NCBI GenBank assembly: GCA_023666665.1
Contig: JAMPBN010000011.1
Coordinates: 1,240 to 35,869 of the forward strand
Length of the DNA stretch: 34,630 bases
Reading direction: 5' to 3'
Source of the DNA: Prevotella sp.
Lineage (GTDB): Bacteria; Bacteroidota; Bacteroidia; Bacteroidales; Muribaculaceae
Under the pieces are notes generated by a model that did no database searches, was not told the DNA's origin, and saw only the letters and a list, made by a program, of their open reading frames with translations. Both the position numbers and the translations under genes were made by a program. Below are positions 1 to 7,404 of the stretch, piece by piece. Each line of letters begins with the position of its first letter. Within the stretch, counting starts at the first letter, position 1.

Positions 1-47
1 AAAAAAATGGCCAAATGACCGAATGTTAAACCCATAAAGTAAAGGAT

Positions 48-434
48 ATGACACCCAGAAAACAAATCGAGGTCAGCAAGCAGACCCGTGAAATGCTTGT
101 AAAACTGTTTAAGACGACCAAGGTAAGCGTGTGGCGCGCCCTGGCGTTCCGTGACAACAGCCCCAAGAGCCAGCGCATACGCAAGGCCGCGGAGCAGAAC
201 GGCGGGCTGCTGCTTTTGCTCACCCCCGCCATGGAGACCATGCACGACGCTGACGGCTTCATTCGTCAGTATTTTCCTAACGACGTGCTCATCGAGGCCG
301 ACAAGAACACGGGACGCGTGGAGCTGCTGAAACGCGGCCAGGTGGTAAAGGCGTGGGAGCACGTAGCAATTACAAAATTTTCAGAGATCCACAAAGAAGC
401 CCTCGCGCTGTGCGGCGGTAATGCGACACTTTAA
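48..434 (+). CDS. Small early protein in the Ner position, possible DNA-binding regulator
   Basis: This 128-residue protein lies directly upstream of the transposase, where Mu carries the regulator Ner. The N-terminal half is basic and helical-looking (KQTREMLVKLFKTTKVSVWRA, then KSQRIRKAAEQNGG), which would fit a Cro/Ner-like helix-turn-helix at about residues 8-50. The C-terminal half is a mixed alpha/beta region with no motif I recognise. The ATG at 48 follows an A-rich leader with no Shine-Dalgarno site, as is usual in Bacteroidota, and the stop is 11 bases before the transposase start, so the two are probably co-transcribed. The DNA-binding role is inferred from position and charge. It could equally be another early accessory protein. 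Confidence 0.6.
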   Translation: MTPRKQIEVSKQTREMLVKLFKTTKVSVWRALAFRDNSPKSQRIRKAAEQNGGLLLLLTPAMETMHDADGFIRQYFPNDVLIEADKNTGRVELLKRGQVVKAWEHVAITKFSEIHKEALALCGGNATL

Positions 435-445
435 GAGCTGACACC

Positions 446-2467
446 ATGGAGATGTATAACAATGCACTGTGCATAAGCCACGCAGAGCTGACGGACGGCA
501 TAATGACTGCCTCCACTGTCAAGCAGCTGCGGCACCGCGGGCAGCTCACCCAGGTGCGACGTGCCTGCTACGGAACCAGCGCGTTATACGTGGTTGAGAG
601 CTTGCCCGTGCAATATAAAGCAGAGGTTTACCGCCGTTGGCCAGACTTGAAAGAACAGGCCGAAAGCCGCCCATTTGTGGACAGCGTGGAGCCTGACGGC
701 AAGGCGATGCAGTATTTTGCCGACTACGTGTTGAGCGACGGGCGGCACCTGTCAACGGAAAAACAAAGCGAGTATGCCAATAACTGCGCCATACTTCGGG
801 CATTCGGGCAGCTGCTTGAAAGAGCGAACAGCCACCGCATGAGACAGAGCAAAGCCAGGGTAAACGCTGGCGAGTTTTGGGCAAAGGCAGCGGCAGCCCT
901 GCCGCGACTATGCGACCGCTGGTCTAACAGTCTGCCGCAAAGTGCGCGCCGTCTGCGCATGAAATACGCCGAATTTCAAAAGGCGGGCTATGAGAGTATG
1001 ATTAGCCGCAAGTTTCAGAATAAGAACGCTGCCAAGGTGCTGGACGACGAACAGCAGGCAGCCATTAAGGTGCTTTTGGCACACCACAACAACCTGCCCG
1101 ACACGGAGGTGGCGCGGCGTTACAACCTGGTGGCCGACGTGAAAGGCTGGCCGCAGATTACAGCCAGCGCAGTGGGCGTGTGGCGTGAAAAATGCGACCT
1201 GGTGACGGCTGCGGCACGACGTGGCGCGTCGAATTTCCGCAATGAGCGGAGTATGCAGGTGAAGCGGAGCCGCCCGACTGCACCGTTCCTGTTGTGGACG
1301 CTTGACGGCTGGACATGCGAGCTGCTGTATCAGCAGACGACCATAGACAAGCAGGGACACCGCACGACGACCTACCACAACCGCCTGACGCTGGAGGTGG
1401 TGCTCGACCCGTGCTGCCGTTATCCCATAGGCTACGCCATAGGGAGCCACGAAACCCCCGCGCTCATAGCCGAAGCCCTGCGCGATGCAGCCCGCCACAG
1501 CCGCGAGCTGACGGGGGTAATGCTTCGCAGCAATCAGATACAATGCGACCACTACGGCATTAAGACCATGACCGACCTTTACAACGTCATGGCCAAGCAC
1601 CTGACCCCTGCGCGGGTAAAGAACGCCAAGGCTAAAGACATAGAGCCATATTTCGGCTATCTAAATACGACATACTGCCAAAAGTTTGATAATTGGAGCG
1701 GCTACGGCGTAACGACCGACCCGAAAAAGCAACCGAACAGCGAGGCATTAAACCAGCTGCGGCACCAATTCCCCGACGAGCAGGGGGTGCGCGAACAGAT
1801 CCACCAAATAATAGCCTATGAGCGCGCCAGCAAGCGGGAGCAGTTCATGCAGATGTATGCCAACCTGTCGGAGGAGCACAGGCTGCCGCTGTCGAAAGAA
1901 AATTATTTGCTTTACTTCGGGCAGACAACGGGGTTCACCAACGCTCTGGAGGGGTGCGGACTTCGCCCCACGCTGTTAGGAGCAAAGCACGATTATGACT
2001 GCTGGGACTTGACGTTCAGAGAGCACGCAGGCGAAAAATGGCAGGTGCGCTTTGACCCTGACGACCTGAGCGAAGTGTTGGCCGTAAATGAGGACGGCAG
2101 CCGCCGTTACATGCTGCGCGAAAAGTATGTACAGCCTATGGCATTGGCCGACCGCAAAGAGGGCGACGCTGAACAGCTGGAGGCCGTCAGGACTTTTAAC
2201 AAAGAGCTGGAGGGGCATGTAACCAAAGAGCTGTGCGGGGCATATGAGACAGTCGACCGCATGATAAGCGACAACGAGCGACAGACCGCCCTCCTGTTAA
2301 GTCGCCTGCTGCTGACGGACAGCCACGGCCAGCACAAGTTACCCGCAGCCAGGCAGCGCATGAGCCAGGCCGCCATTGCTGACGTGGAGTATGAAACAGT
2401 GGAGCCAACGCCCAACATGCCCGCGGGGTGGCAGAACGAAGACCCCGAAAATTTCGATATTTTCTAA
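446..2467 (+). CDS. Mu-type DDE transposase (MuA-like, rve integrase core)
   Basis: This 673-residue protein is close in length to MuA (663). The DDE catalytic core is visible: D287 in WTLDGWT, D368 in QCDHYG and E400 in AKDIEPYFGYLN, with the 32-residue D-E spacing expected of MuA/retroviral integrase folds. The N-terminal region (about 10-80) has a winged-helix-like DNA-binding pattern (TASTVKQLRHRGQL). The segment after residue 450 corresponds to the Mu-C and B-interaction regions. It would bind the phage ends, nick them and join them to target DNA during integration and replicative transposition, stimulated by the ATPase encoded immediately downstream. The core is intact, so the element was probably functional. 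A Tn7 TnsB-like role is less likely given the surrounding phage genes. Confidence 0.95.
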   Translation: MEMYNNALCISHAELTDGIMTASTVKQLRHRGQLTQVRRACYGTSALYVVESLPVQYKAEVYRRWPDLKEQAESRPFVDSVEPDGKAMQYFADYVLSDGRHLSTEKQSEYANNCAILRAFGQLLERANSHRMRQSKARVNAGEFWAKAAAALPRLCDRWSNSLPQSARRLRMKYAEFQKAGYESMISRKFQNKNAAKVLDDEQQAAIKVLLAHHNNLPDTEVARRYNLVADVKGWPQITASAVGVWREKCDLVTAAARRGASNFRNERSMQVKRSRPTAPFLLWTLDGWTCELLYQQTTIDKQGHRTTTYHNRLTLEVVLDPCCRYPIGYAIGSHETPALIAEALRDAARHSRELTGVMLRSNQIQCDHYGIKTMTDLYNVMAKHLTPARVKNAKAKDIEPYFGYLNTTYCQKFDNWSGYGVTTDPKKQPNSEALNQLRHQFPDEQGVREQIHQIIAYERASKREQFMQMYANLSEEHRLPLSKENYLLYFGQTTGFTNALEGCGLRPTLLGAKHDYDCWDLTFREHAGEKWQVRFDPDDLSEVLAVNEDGSRRYMLREKYVQPMALADRKEGDAEQLEAVRTFNKELEGHVTKELCGAYETVDRMISDNERQTALLLSRLLLTDSHGQHKLPAARQRMSQAAIADVEYETVEPTPNMPAGWQNEDPENFDIF

Positions 2468-2491
2468 CACCCATTAAAAAGATATTAAACC

Positions 2492-3343
2492 ATGGTAAAG
2501 GACGAAAAACAACAGATCGCGCAGCGACTTAAAGAATACTGCGAAAAAATGGGCAGCCAGAACAAGGCAGCCCGCAGCCTCAACGGCACCAGCACGGCGA
2601 CCGTCAGCAAAATGCTTTCAGGCGATTGGGACACCATAAGCGACGACATGTGGCGCGCAGTGGGTGCGCAGCTGGGACACGACAGCAGCGCGTGGCAGAT
2701 CGTGAAAACAAACGCCTACAAGCGCATGGCCTTTTTGATGCAGCAGGCCAAGGAAGAAAGCCTCGTTATAGCCATTACGGGGTTTGCAGGCTGCGGCAAG
2801 ACGGAGGCCATAAAGAGCTACACGAAGACGACGCGCAGCGTGTACCACTTAATGTGTAGCGAGTATTGGAACCGCCCGACGTTCATAAACAAGCTGCTGC
2901 GCGCCCTGGGCAAAGACGTGGGCGGCAGCGTGGCCGACCAAATGGAGGCCATAGTGGAGACGCTGAACAGTGCGGACGCCCCTCTTATCATTCTGGACGA
3001 GGCCGACAAGCTGCGCGACCAGGTGCTTTACTTTTTCATAAGCCTATACAACCAGCTGGAGGGTCATTGTGGCATTATCCTGGTGGCAACGGAGTACCTT
3101 AAAAACCGCATAGAGCGCGGCGTTAGGCTGAAAAAGAAAGGCTATGAGGAAATTTACAGCCGCATAGGCCGCAAGTTTGTGCAGCTTCAAGTGATCAACG
3201 GCGAAGACATAGCCGCCGTATGCAAGGCCAACGGCGTAACAGACCCGAAGACCATACAGGACATAATAGCCAGCGCAGAGTGCGACCTTCGCAGGGTGAA
3301 ACGCGCCGTATGGGCAGCCAAAAAGAAAGGAGGCGCGCAGTGA
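2492..3343 (+). CDS. MuB-like AAA+ ATPase, transposition target selector
   Basis: This 283-residue protein has an N-terminal HTH-like segment (about residues 8-60, with ATVSKMLSGDW as the recognition-helix region) followed by an AAA+ domain. The Walker A motif is GFAGCGKT (97-104) and the Walker B motif is LIILDEAD (ending around 169-172). This matches MuB and TnsC-type proteins, which coat target DNA in an ATP-dependent way, recruit the transposase complex and give target immunity. The leader is CCCATTAAA plus an AT-rich stretch before ATG 2492. The stop overlaps the GTG start of the next gene, so translation is coupled. MuB is usually slightly longer (about 312 residues). The assignment is firm because of position and motifs. 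Confidence 0.93.
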   Translation: MVKDEKQQIAQRLKEYCEKMGSQNKAARSLNGTSTATVSKMLSGDWDTISDDMWRAVGAQLGHDSSAWQIVKTNAYKRMAFLMQQAKEESLVIAITGFAGCGKTEAIKSYTKTTRSVYHLMCSEYWNRPTFINKLLRALGKDVGGSVADQMEAIVETLNSADAPLIILDEADKLRDQVLYFFISLYNQLEGHCGIILVATEYLKNRIERGVRLKKKGYEEIYSRIGRKFVQLQVINGEDIAAVCKANGVTDPKTIQDIIASAECDLRRVKRAVWAAKKKGGAQ

Positions 3344-3576
3344 GCAAGAGCGTAAAGCTGCGTGTGCCCTCTGCGGCAGTGTCGCCGCTGCTGGTCGAAT
3401 GGCTGCGCTATGCGCTGCCGTTTGACATAACAGTGGCGAGGGGGAGCAGAGCAGACAAGACGCGCACGGTGGTGTTTACCGTCACCGACAGCACAAAGAG
3501 CGACGCAGCGGCCAAGCTGCGCGCCCTGGAACAATTAATCGACGCGCACAACATGCGCGACAACATAGAACAGTAA
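3340..3576 (+). CDS. Small early protein of unknown function
   Basis: This 78-residue protein is read from a GTG at 3340 that overlaps the stop of the MuB-like gene (GTGA). A strong AAGGAGG Shine-Dalgarno sequence at about 3327-3333 supports this start and is unusual here, because most genes in the window lack one. The product begins VSKSVKLRVPSAAV and contains a beta-strand-rich middle (DITVARGS, TRTVVFTVTD) followed by an amphipathic helix (AAAKLRALEQLIDAH). I recognise no family. The next gene starts 3 bases after its stop. It is probably part of the early replication operon. Confidence 0.7.
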   Translation: MSKSVKLRVPSAAVSPLLVEWLRYALPFDITVARGSRADKTRTVVFTVTDSTKSDAAAKLRALEQLIDAHNMRDNIEQ

Positions 3577-3578
3577 CA

Positions 3579-4214
3579 ATGCGCAGGGCGATAAGTAACA
3601 AAAACGTGATGCAGGCCAAGTTTGAGACGGCACCCTTCGAGGGTGTGTGGCTTGCAAGCCTGGGGCGGCCAGAGATGCGCGGGTCGTGGATAGTGTACGG
3701 GGGTAGCGGAAGCGGCAAGACCACCTACGTGATGCAGCTGTGCAAATATCTTACGAATTTCGGGCGCGTGGCCTACAACAGCCTGGAGCAGGGTTTGAGC
3801 TTGTCGCTTCAAAAGGCATGGGAGCGTGTGGGCATGGAGGAAGCAGGCAGCAAAATAATACTGCTGTGCAAAGAGAGCCTCGCCGACATAAAGGAGCGAC
3901 TAACGAAAAGGAACGCCCCTAACATTGTGGTAATCGACAGTGTGAATTATTGGATTGGCTTCACCATGCGCGACTATACCCGACTGAAAGACGACAACCC
4001 CGACACGCTGTTTGTCTTCATAGCCCACGAAGACAAAGGCCAGCCGAAGGGCAACATGGCAAAAAATATTCGCTACGATGCTGACATTAAGATCAGGGTC
4101 GAGGGTTACAAAGCATTTGCCACGTCGCGCTATGAGGACACGGACAAAGGCGAGGGCGGGCAGGATTATGTAATCTGGGAGCAGGGCGCGCGCGAATATT
4201 GGGCAGAGTTATAA
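3579..4214 (+). CDS. RecA/Sak4-like P-loop ATPase
   Basis: This 211-residue single-domain ATPase has Walker A GGSGSGKT at residues 41-48 and Walker B NIVVIDS at about 114-120, followed by a sensor-like FVFIAHEDKGQPKG segment. Size and layout match phage Sak4/RadA-like recombination ATPases and the AAA_24-type P-loop proteins common in phage early operons. The expected role is ATP-driven handling of single-stranded DNA or recombination during replication. Mu itself has no clear equivalent at this position. The gene starts 3 bases after the preceding one and the following GemA-like gene begins just past its stop. The precise substrate cannot be told from sequence. Confidence 0.8.
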   Translation: MRRAISNKNVMQAKFETAPFEGVWLASLGRPEMRGSWIVYGGSGSGKTTYVMQLCKYLTNFGRVAYNSLEQGLSLSLQKAWERVGMEEAGSKIILLCKESLADIKERLTKRNAPNIVVIDSVNYWIGFTMRDYTRLKDDNPDTLFVFIAHEDKGQPKGNMAKNIRYDADIKIRVEGYKAFATSRYEDTDKGEGGQDYVIWEQGAREYWAEL

Positions 4215-4234
4215 ACAGTAAGCAATACACAGCA

Positions 4235-4735
4235 ATGAAAGAAAACAAGGACATGGACGAGATCCACCGCAATTTACTAAAAAAGTTTCACACGCTTTGC
4301 AGTGTGCTGGGCATGACCGCAGAGCAGAAGGAGGAACTCATAGCCGCCTACAATGTGGAGAGCAGCCGCGACCTGGACACGCACGACCTGGTCGACCTGT
4401 GCGGGAAGCTGTCGAAGCAGGCAGGAGGCAAAAAGCGGAGCGAGTATGACCGCCTGCGCAAGCAGTGCATGGCCGCCATAGGCAGCTGGCTAAAGATGTG
4501 CGGCAAGGAGAGCAACGCCACCGTAATAAAAGCCATAGCGTGCCGCGCCACCAAGCACGACGACTTTAATAAAATACCGCTGGAGCGTCTGCGCAACCTG
4601 GTGTATCTTTTTAACAACAAGATAAAGGATCAGGACGCAGTGGACGACGTGGCCGAACAGGTGGAGGCCGTGAAAGAGGCGGCAAAGAAAATATTTGTTT
4701 ACCGCACGGACAACGGTCTGGGCTTTCTCAATTAA
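4235..4735 (+). CDS. GemA-like regulatory protein (Mu gp16 family, DUF1018)
   Basis: This 166-residue protein resembles the GemA/gp16 family of Mu-like phages. It has an N-terminal helical domain (HRNLLKKFHTLCSVLGMTAE, about residues 10-30), a middle DLVDLCGKLSKQ segment, and a second helical repeat ending in RLRNLVYLFNN. GemA of Mu is an early protein reported to influence host gene expression and DNA supercoiling. The reading frame is open back to 4199, overlapping the previous gene. I prefer ATG 4235 because it follows an A-rich leader and begins a compact domain. The next gene starts 7 bases downstream. Confidence 0.8.
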   Translation: MKENKDMDEIHRNLLKKFHTLCSVLGMTAEQKEELIAAYNVESSRDLDTHDLVDLCGKLSKQAGGKKRSEYDRLRKQCMAAIGSWLKMCGKESNATVIKAIACRATKHDDFNKIPLERLRNLVYLFNNKIKDQDAVDDVAEQVEAVKEAAKKIFVYRTDNGLGFLN

Positions 4736-4742
4736 CACAGAT

Positions 4743-4919
4743 ATGAACACGAACACAAACACGGCATTGGCCGAGATAAAGCGCACCATAACGGCGCAGA
4801 CCATTGAAATGGACACGGACACATATTGCTGGCTGCTTCGGGAGCTGGCAGAGTGGTGCCAAAATCAGGCAAACTTGCAGGAGTTTGCCATAGACTTCAC
4901 AGAAGACTATAACGAGTAA
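4743..4919 (+). CDS. Small acidic early protein
   Basis: This 58-residue protein begins MNTNTNTALAEIKRT. The C-terminal half is acidic and helical (WLLRELAEWCQNQ, then FAIDFTEDYNE). It is in register with the early operon, 7 bases after the GemA-like gene, and its start follows an AT-rich leader. I do not recognise a family and no motif suggests an activity. Size, acidity and early position would fit a host-takeover or anti-restriction role, but that is only a guess. Confidence 0.6.
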   Translation: MNTNTNTALAEIKRTITAQTIEMDTDTYCWLLRELAEWCQNQANLQEFAIDFTEDYNE

Positions 4920-4941
4920 TAACCATAAAACAGTAAAAGCA

Positions 4942-5103
4942 ATGAAAACAAACATTTTGAACTACGTAAAAGCAGCCGTGCGCCTGCCATTCGCACTTGT
5001 CGGCGGCGCGTTGACCCTGGCAGCCGTAACCCTCAACACCCTGGGGTCGTTAACCCTGGGCAGACTGTCGGACGCAAACGACTACATGGACACTATTAAA
5101 TAA
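4942..5103 (+). CDS. Short hydrophobic (membrane-associated) peptide
   Basis: This 53-residue ORF starts at ATG 4942 and stops at 5101-5103. An N-terminal amphipathic, positively charged stretch (MKTNILNYVKAAVRLP) is followed by a hydrophobic segment (FALVGGALTLAAVTLNTLGSL, about residues 17-37) and a polar tail (SDANDYMDTIK). One transmembrane or membrane-surface helix is likely. Its spacing (22 bases after the preceding stop, 21 before the next start), A-rich leader and codon use match neighbouring genes, so it looks real. No family recognised. Confidence 0.6.
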   Translation: MKTNILNYVKAAVRLPFALVGGALTLAAVTLNTLGSLTLGRLSDANDYMDTIK

Positions 5104-5124
5104 CCCCTAAACACCCGTTAAACA

Positions 5125-5787
5125 ATGGACACAACCGAAAAAAAGACCGTAGAAATGACGGCAGAGGAACAGGCACAATTTGCCGCGTTCAAGGCAGAGC
5201 AGGAGAAAAAAGCGCGCCTGCAAAAACGTAAAGAAAACCGCGACACCTACGCGCAGATCGTGGACGAGCAGGTAAAGTTAGCCATTCCGGAGCTGGCCTC
5301 ACTGTCGGAGCAAATCAAGACCGTTAAAACCGCCGTTTTCGAGAACTTCAAGACGGTGCTCGACATGAAAGCCGAGGTTATGAGCATGACCACGGCAGGG
5401 CAGCACAGCCACACGTTCACCACTTCGGACGGCCTTATGCGCCTGACGCTGGGCACCAACACAGTGGACGCATACCGCGACACGGTGGAAGACGGCATCG
5501 CCATGGTGCGCGCCTACATTGAAAGCATGGCCAAGGACGAGAACAGCCGCGCGCTGGTCAATGCCGTGCTTCGCCTGTTGGCGCGTGATCAGAAAGGCAC
5601 GCTAAAGGCCAGCCGCGTGCTCCAGCTTCGCAAAATGGCCGACGAGACAGGCGACGAGACGTTCATAGAGGGCGTTAAAATAATCGAGGAAAGCTACCAG
5701 CCCGCCGAAACAAAGCAGTATATACGTGCGGAGTATAAGGACGACAAGGGCTGGCACATTATCCCGCTGTCGGTTACAGACGTGTAA
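5125..5787 (+). CDS. DUF3164-like early protein of Mu-like phages
   Basis: This 220-residue protein has a charged, coiled-coil-prone N-terminus (EEQAQFAAFKAEQEKKARLQ, about 14-33) and a core resembling DUF3164 proteins of Mu-like phages: VDEQVKLAIPELASLSEQI, then the helix FENFKTVLDMKAEV, then HSHTFTTSDGLMRLTLG. DUF3164 proteins are always found in transposable-phage early regions but have no proven function. CCCGTTAAA at 5114-5122 lies immediately upstream of ATG 5125, a leader motif seen before other genes here. It is the last large gene of the early module. Confidence 0.75.
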   Translation: MDTTEKKTVEMTAEEQAQFAAFKAEQEKKARLQKRKENRDTYAQIVDEQVKLAIPELASLSEQIKTVKTAVFENFKTVLDMKAEVMSMTTAGQHSHTFTTSDGLMRLTLGTNTVDAYRDTVEDGIAMVRAYIESMAKDENSRALVNAVLRLLARDQKGTLKASRVLQLRKMADETGDETFIEGVKIIEESYQPAETKQYIRAEYKDDKGWHIIPLSVTDV

Positions 5788-5871
5788 CCATGCGTGCGGG
5801 CATAAAAGAAGCGCGCCCCCCATAAGCCGAAGCCTGAAGCACGCGCAACCCGATGTGTAAAGGACACTGCA

Positions 5872-5879
5872 AAGATAGT
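5872..5879 (-). promoter_or_regulatory. Possible minus-strand -7 promoter element
   Basis: The plus-strand sequence CAAAGATA is TATCTTTG on the minus strand, a match to the Bacteroidota -7 element TAnnTTTG. No matching -33 TTTG is seen at 19-21 bases upstream. A transcript from here would run leftward across 5866-5800, through a GC-rich imperfect hairpin (GCGCG/CGCGC) and then TTCTTTT. The whole 5788-5894 gap otherwise holds no gene that I can support. Confidence 0.25.
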
Positions 5880-5894
5880 AAAAAATTTCGGTAA

Positions 5895-6080
5895 ATGGGA
5901 AATAAACGGCATTATAAAAGCACCTTAGAGCGCGTTAAGCTAATAAAAGCACTTACCGACCGTTATTACGAGCCTGGAAACAACGCGAAATGTTACAAGG
6001 CTGTGTGGAAAAAGTATATTTACCCCATTTACCCGATGTGTTATAGAACTTATCTAAATTATTTGAATATACCACCATAG
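5895..6080 (+). CDS. Small basic protein of unknown function
   Basis: This 61-residue protein is rich in K, R and Y (starting MGNKRHYKSTLERVKLI, then YKAVWKKYIYPIYPMCYRTY). Its composition is distinctly more AT-rich than the rest of the early module. The C-terminal half looks like a short HTH-type unit (CYKAVWKKYIYPIYPMCYRTYLNYL, where the last helix could be a recognition helix), similar to small proteins common in Bacteroidales mobile elements. A nucleic-acid-binding role is inferred from charge. It ends about 60 bases before the convergent terminator and may be a late-acquired cargo gene. Confidence 0.6.
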   Translation: MGNKRHYKSTLERVKLIKALTDRYYEPGNNAKCYKAVWKKYIYPIYPMCYRTYLNYLNIPP

Positions 6081-6139
6081 CCGCCAGCCACCACACCTCC
6101 TCAATTACCGTTAGACATTGACGAGGACTGAACACAGAA

Positions 6140-6174
6140 AAAGCCTGCCAGCCTGCAAAAGACTGACGGGCTTT
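6140..6174. terminator. Bidirectional rho-independent terminator between convergent modules
   Basis: An inverted repeat pairs AAAGCCTGCCAG (6140-6151) with CTGACGGGCTTT (6163-6174), a 12-position stem with one G-U wobble and one mismatch around an 11-base loop. It is preceded by an A-run and followed by a T-rich stretch. It therefore can terminate the plus-strand early operon and the minus-strand head operon, whose last stop codon is at 6176-6178. Confidence 0.8.
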
Positions 6175-6175
6175 G

Positions 6176-6658
6176 TTATTTAATTTGCAGCTGCGCCACA
6201 ATGGCCTGACGGGCAGGGCGGGCGGCGGCAGTGAATTGGCAGCGAGTAATGTAGCGGTCGATGCTTTCTATCAGTTCGGCATGGTTGTGGTTAGTGGCCG
6301 ACACTGAAAGCATGAACGTGCTAAAGTTTTCGCCTGCCAGGGTGGCCATGGCAGCGTGTACCTGGTCGATAATGTCGAAATAGTCAAGAGCGGCCTCGAG
6401 GCGTTTGTCATCAAAGCCCGCCGTGTAAGCCTTTGTGCGTGTAATGATGTGGAGGCGCACGGGCACGTCGGCCATGCAGACGTGGTTAGCGAGCTGGCGC
6501 ACGTCGTACTGTTCAAACTCAATAAAGACGGAGGGGCACGGCCAGGCAGTTGCGGCCGTAATTTCAGCGAGGTGCTCATTCCACAGGTCTATGAACTTGA
6601 CGGCGGGCACATGCTCTTTAATCTGGGCTGCAATAGCCTTAAATAACTGTTTTCTCAT
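6176..6658 (-). CDS. Head-tail connector or tail-terminator-like protein (Mu gp37 position)
   Basis: This 160-residue alpha/beta protein begins MRKQLFKAIAAQIKEHVPAV and continues with PCPSVFIEFEQYDVRQLANH and VPVRLHIITRT. Alternating strands, a 'F-I-E-F' strand followed by a 'V-R-L-H-I' strand, resemble tail-terminator/tail-completion proteins and the Mu gp37 (DUF1834) type. It overlaps the start of the upstream gpG-like gene by 4 bases (ATGA) and is the last gene of the minus-strand module. The role is inferred from gene order and strand pattern. I cannot confirm a family. Confidence 0.65.
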   Translation of the reverse strand: MRKQLFKAIAAQIKEHVPAVKFIDLWNEHLAEITAATAWPCPSVFIEFEQYDVRQLANHVCMADVPVRLHIITRTKAYTAGFDDKRLEAALDYFDIIDQVHAAMATLAGENFSTFMLSVSATNHNHAELIESIDRYITRCQFTAAARPARQAIVAQLQIK

Positions 6659-7113
6659 TTGCGTAATGCTTTAATTAGTTCCTGGTTGTAACGCTGGACG
6701 TTGTCGTCTATAACGTCCCGAATTATGCGCTGCGTTTCGGCACCGTCGCCGACAAACTGACGCTGCGGCATGTTGACGGTGCGGGTGTGTTGTTTGACGG
6801 TGTAGGTATTGCCTTTTTTGCTTTTGCGGGTGTGCTGGCGCACGGTAACACTGCCCTTGCCACCCTCATTGTGGAGGGTGGCATAAGGCTGGTTAGATGT
6901 GAAGCGTACGCCGTCGGGTGTCTCTTTGGCTTGAATGGATCTGCGGAGGCTGCCCGTAACAACAAGCAGGGAGCCGAGGGCGTTTGGGTCGCGCCTCTTT
7001 TTCCACTTATTTGTAAAAAAGGCTTTGCGGGTAAAGTTCCGGTCGAATTCGTCGTGCAGTTCGACCCTCATGTCGCTAATAATGTCTTTTTTGAGTTGTG
7101 CGGGGTCTAACAT
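6655..7113 (-). CDS. Phage virion morphogenesis protein (Mu gpG-like)
   Basis: This 152-residue protein matches the virion morphogenesis (Mu gpG / phage tail completion) family: it contains LLVVTGSLRRSIQAK, FTSNQPYATLHNEGGKG and VNMPQRQFVG, the family's recurring 'L..tG.Lr.s', 'Yai.hn.G' and 'mP.R.fvg' motifs. In Mu it acts at the head-tail joining or tail-completion step. Between the second and third motifs lies a basic RQHTRKSKKGNTYTVKQH insertion. It lies downstream of the MuF gene as in Mu, but a plus-strand gene is inserted between them. Confidence 0.85.
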   Translation of the reverse strand: MLDPAQLKKDIISDMRVELHDEFDRNFTRKAFFTNKWKKRRDPNALGSLLVVTGSLRRSIQAKETPDGVRFTSNQPYATLHNEGGKGSVTVRQHTRKSKKGNTYTVKQHTRTVNMPQRQFVGDGAETQRIIRDVIDDNVQRYNQELIKALRK

Positions 7114-7133
7114 TGTTATTTGTTACGTAAAAT

Positions 7134-7165
7134 TTTGGGAGTTCGACAAATAGTTATTAAATTTG
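7134..7165 (+). promoter_or_regulatory. Consensus Bacteroidota promoter for gene 7171-7404
   Basis: TTTG at 7134-7137 and TAAATTTG at 7158-7165 are separated by exactly 20 bases, matching the Bacteroidota sigma-ABfr consensus TTTG-N19-21-TAnnTTTG at every position. The predicted start of transcription falls at about 7170, so the mRNA would have an almost absent leader. It is the only perfect two-box promoter I found by eye in the window and faces against the surrounding minus-strand operon. Confidence 0.8.
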
Positions 7166-7170
7166 CGGTC

Positions 7171-7404
7171 ATGAAGCAGCAAACAATACCGACACAAGTA
7201 AGCCAGGAGGCCGAGGAGCTTGTCTCTATGTACGGCCAGCGCGTCGAATACCTGGGGCAAATGCCTGACGGGCGGGCTGCTTATTATTACCATTATCCTG
7301 ACGACGTGTGCGCTGGCTTTCCAACGGTGTGGCTATACGGCAGCGGTCAGGTAATGGAGCTAAACGACCACGAAGCCCTGGAGGTCATTTCGGCTTTTTG
7401 CTGA
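7171..7404 (+). CDS. Small acidic protein, candidate immunity protein for the MuF toxin
   Basis: This 77-residue protein has roughly 11 acidic against 3 basic residues. It contains YGQRVEYLGQMPDGRAAYYY, then YPDDVCAGFPTVWLYGSG and a terminal ALEVISAFC. It is the only plus-strand gene inside the 7-kb minus-strand head module. It has its own consensus promoter 5 bases upstream and overlaps the 3' end of the MuF-toxin gene by 20 bases, tail to tail. Small size, acidity, independent expression and position next to a toxin domain are the usual features of immunity genes. That function is inferred, and I recognise no immunity family. An alternative start at 7228 follows an AGGAGG sequence and would give 58 residues. 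Confidence 0.7.
   Translation: MKQQTIPTQVSQEAEELVSMYGQRVEYLGQMPDGRAAYYYHYPDDVCAGFPTVWLYGSGQVMELNDHEALEVISAFC

Noticed and set aside
908-1600. A 230-codon minus-strand open frame inside the transposase gene
   Set aside because: Shadow of the transposase, whose catalytic residues lie in the same DNA on the plus strand.
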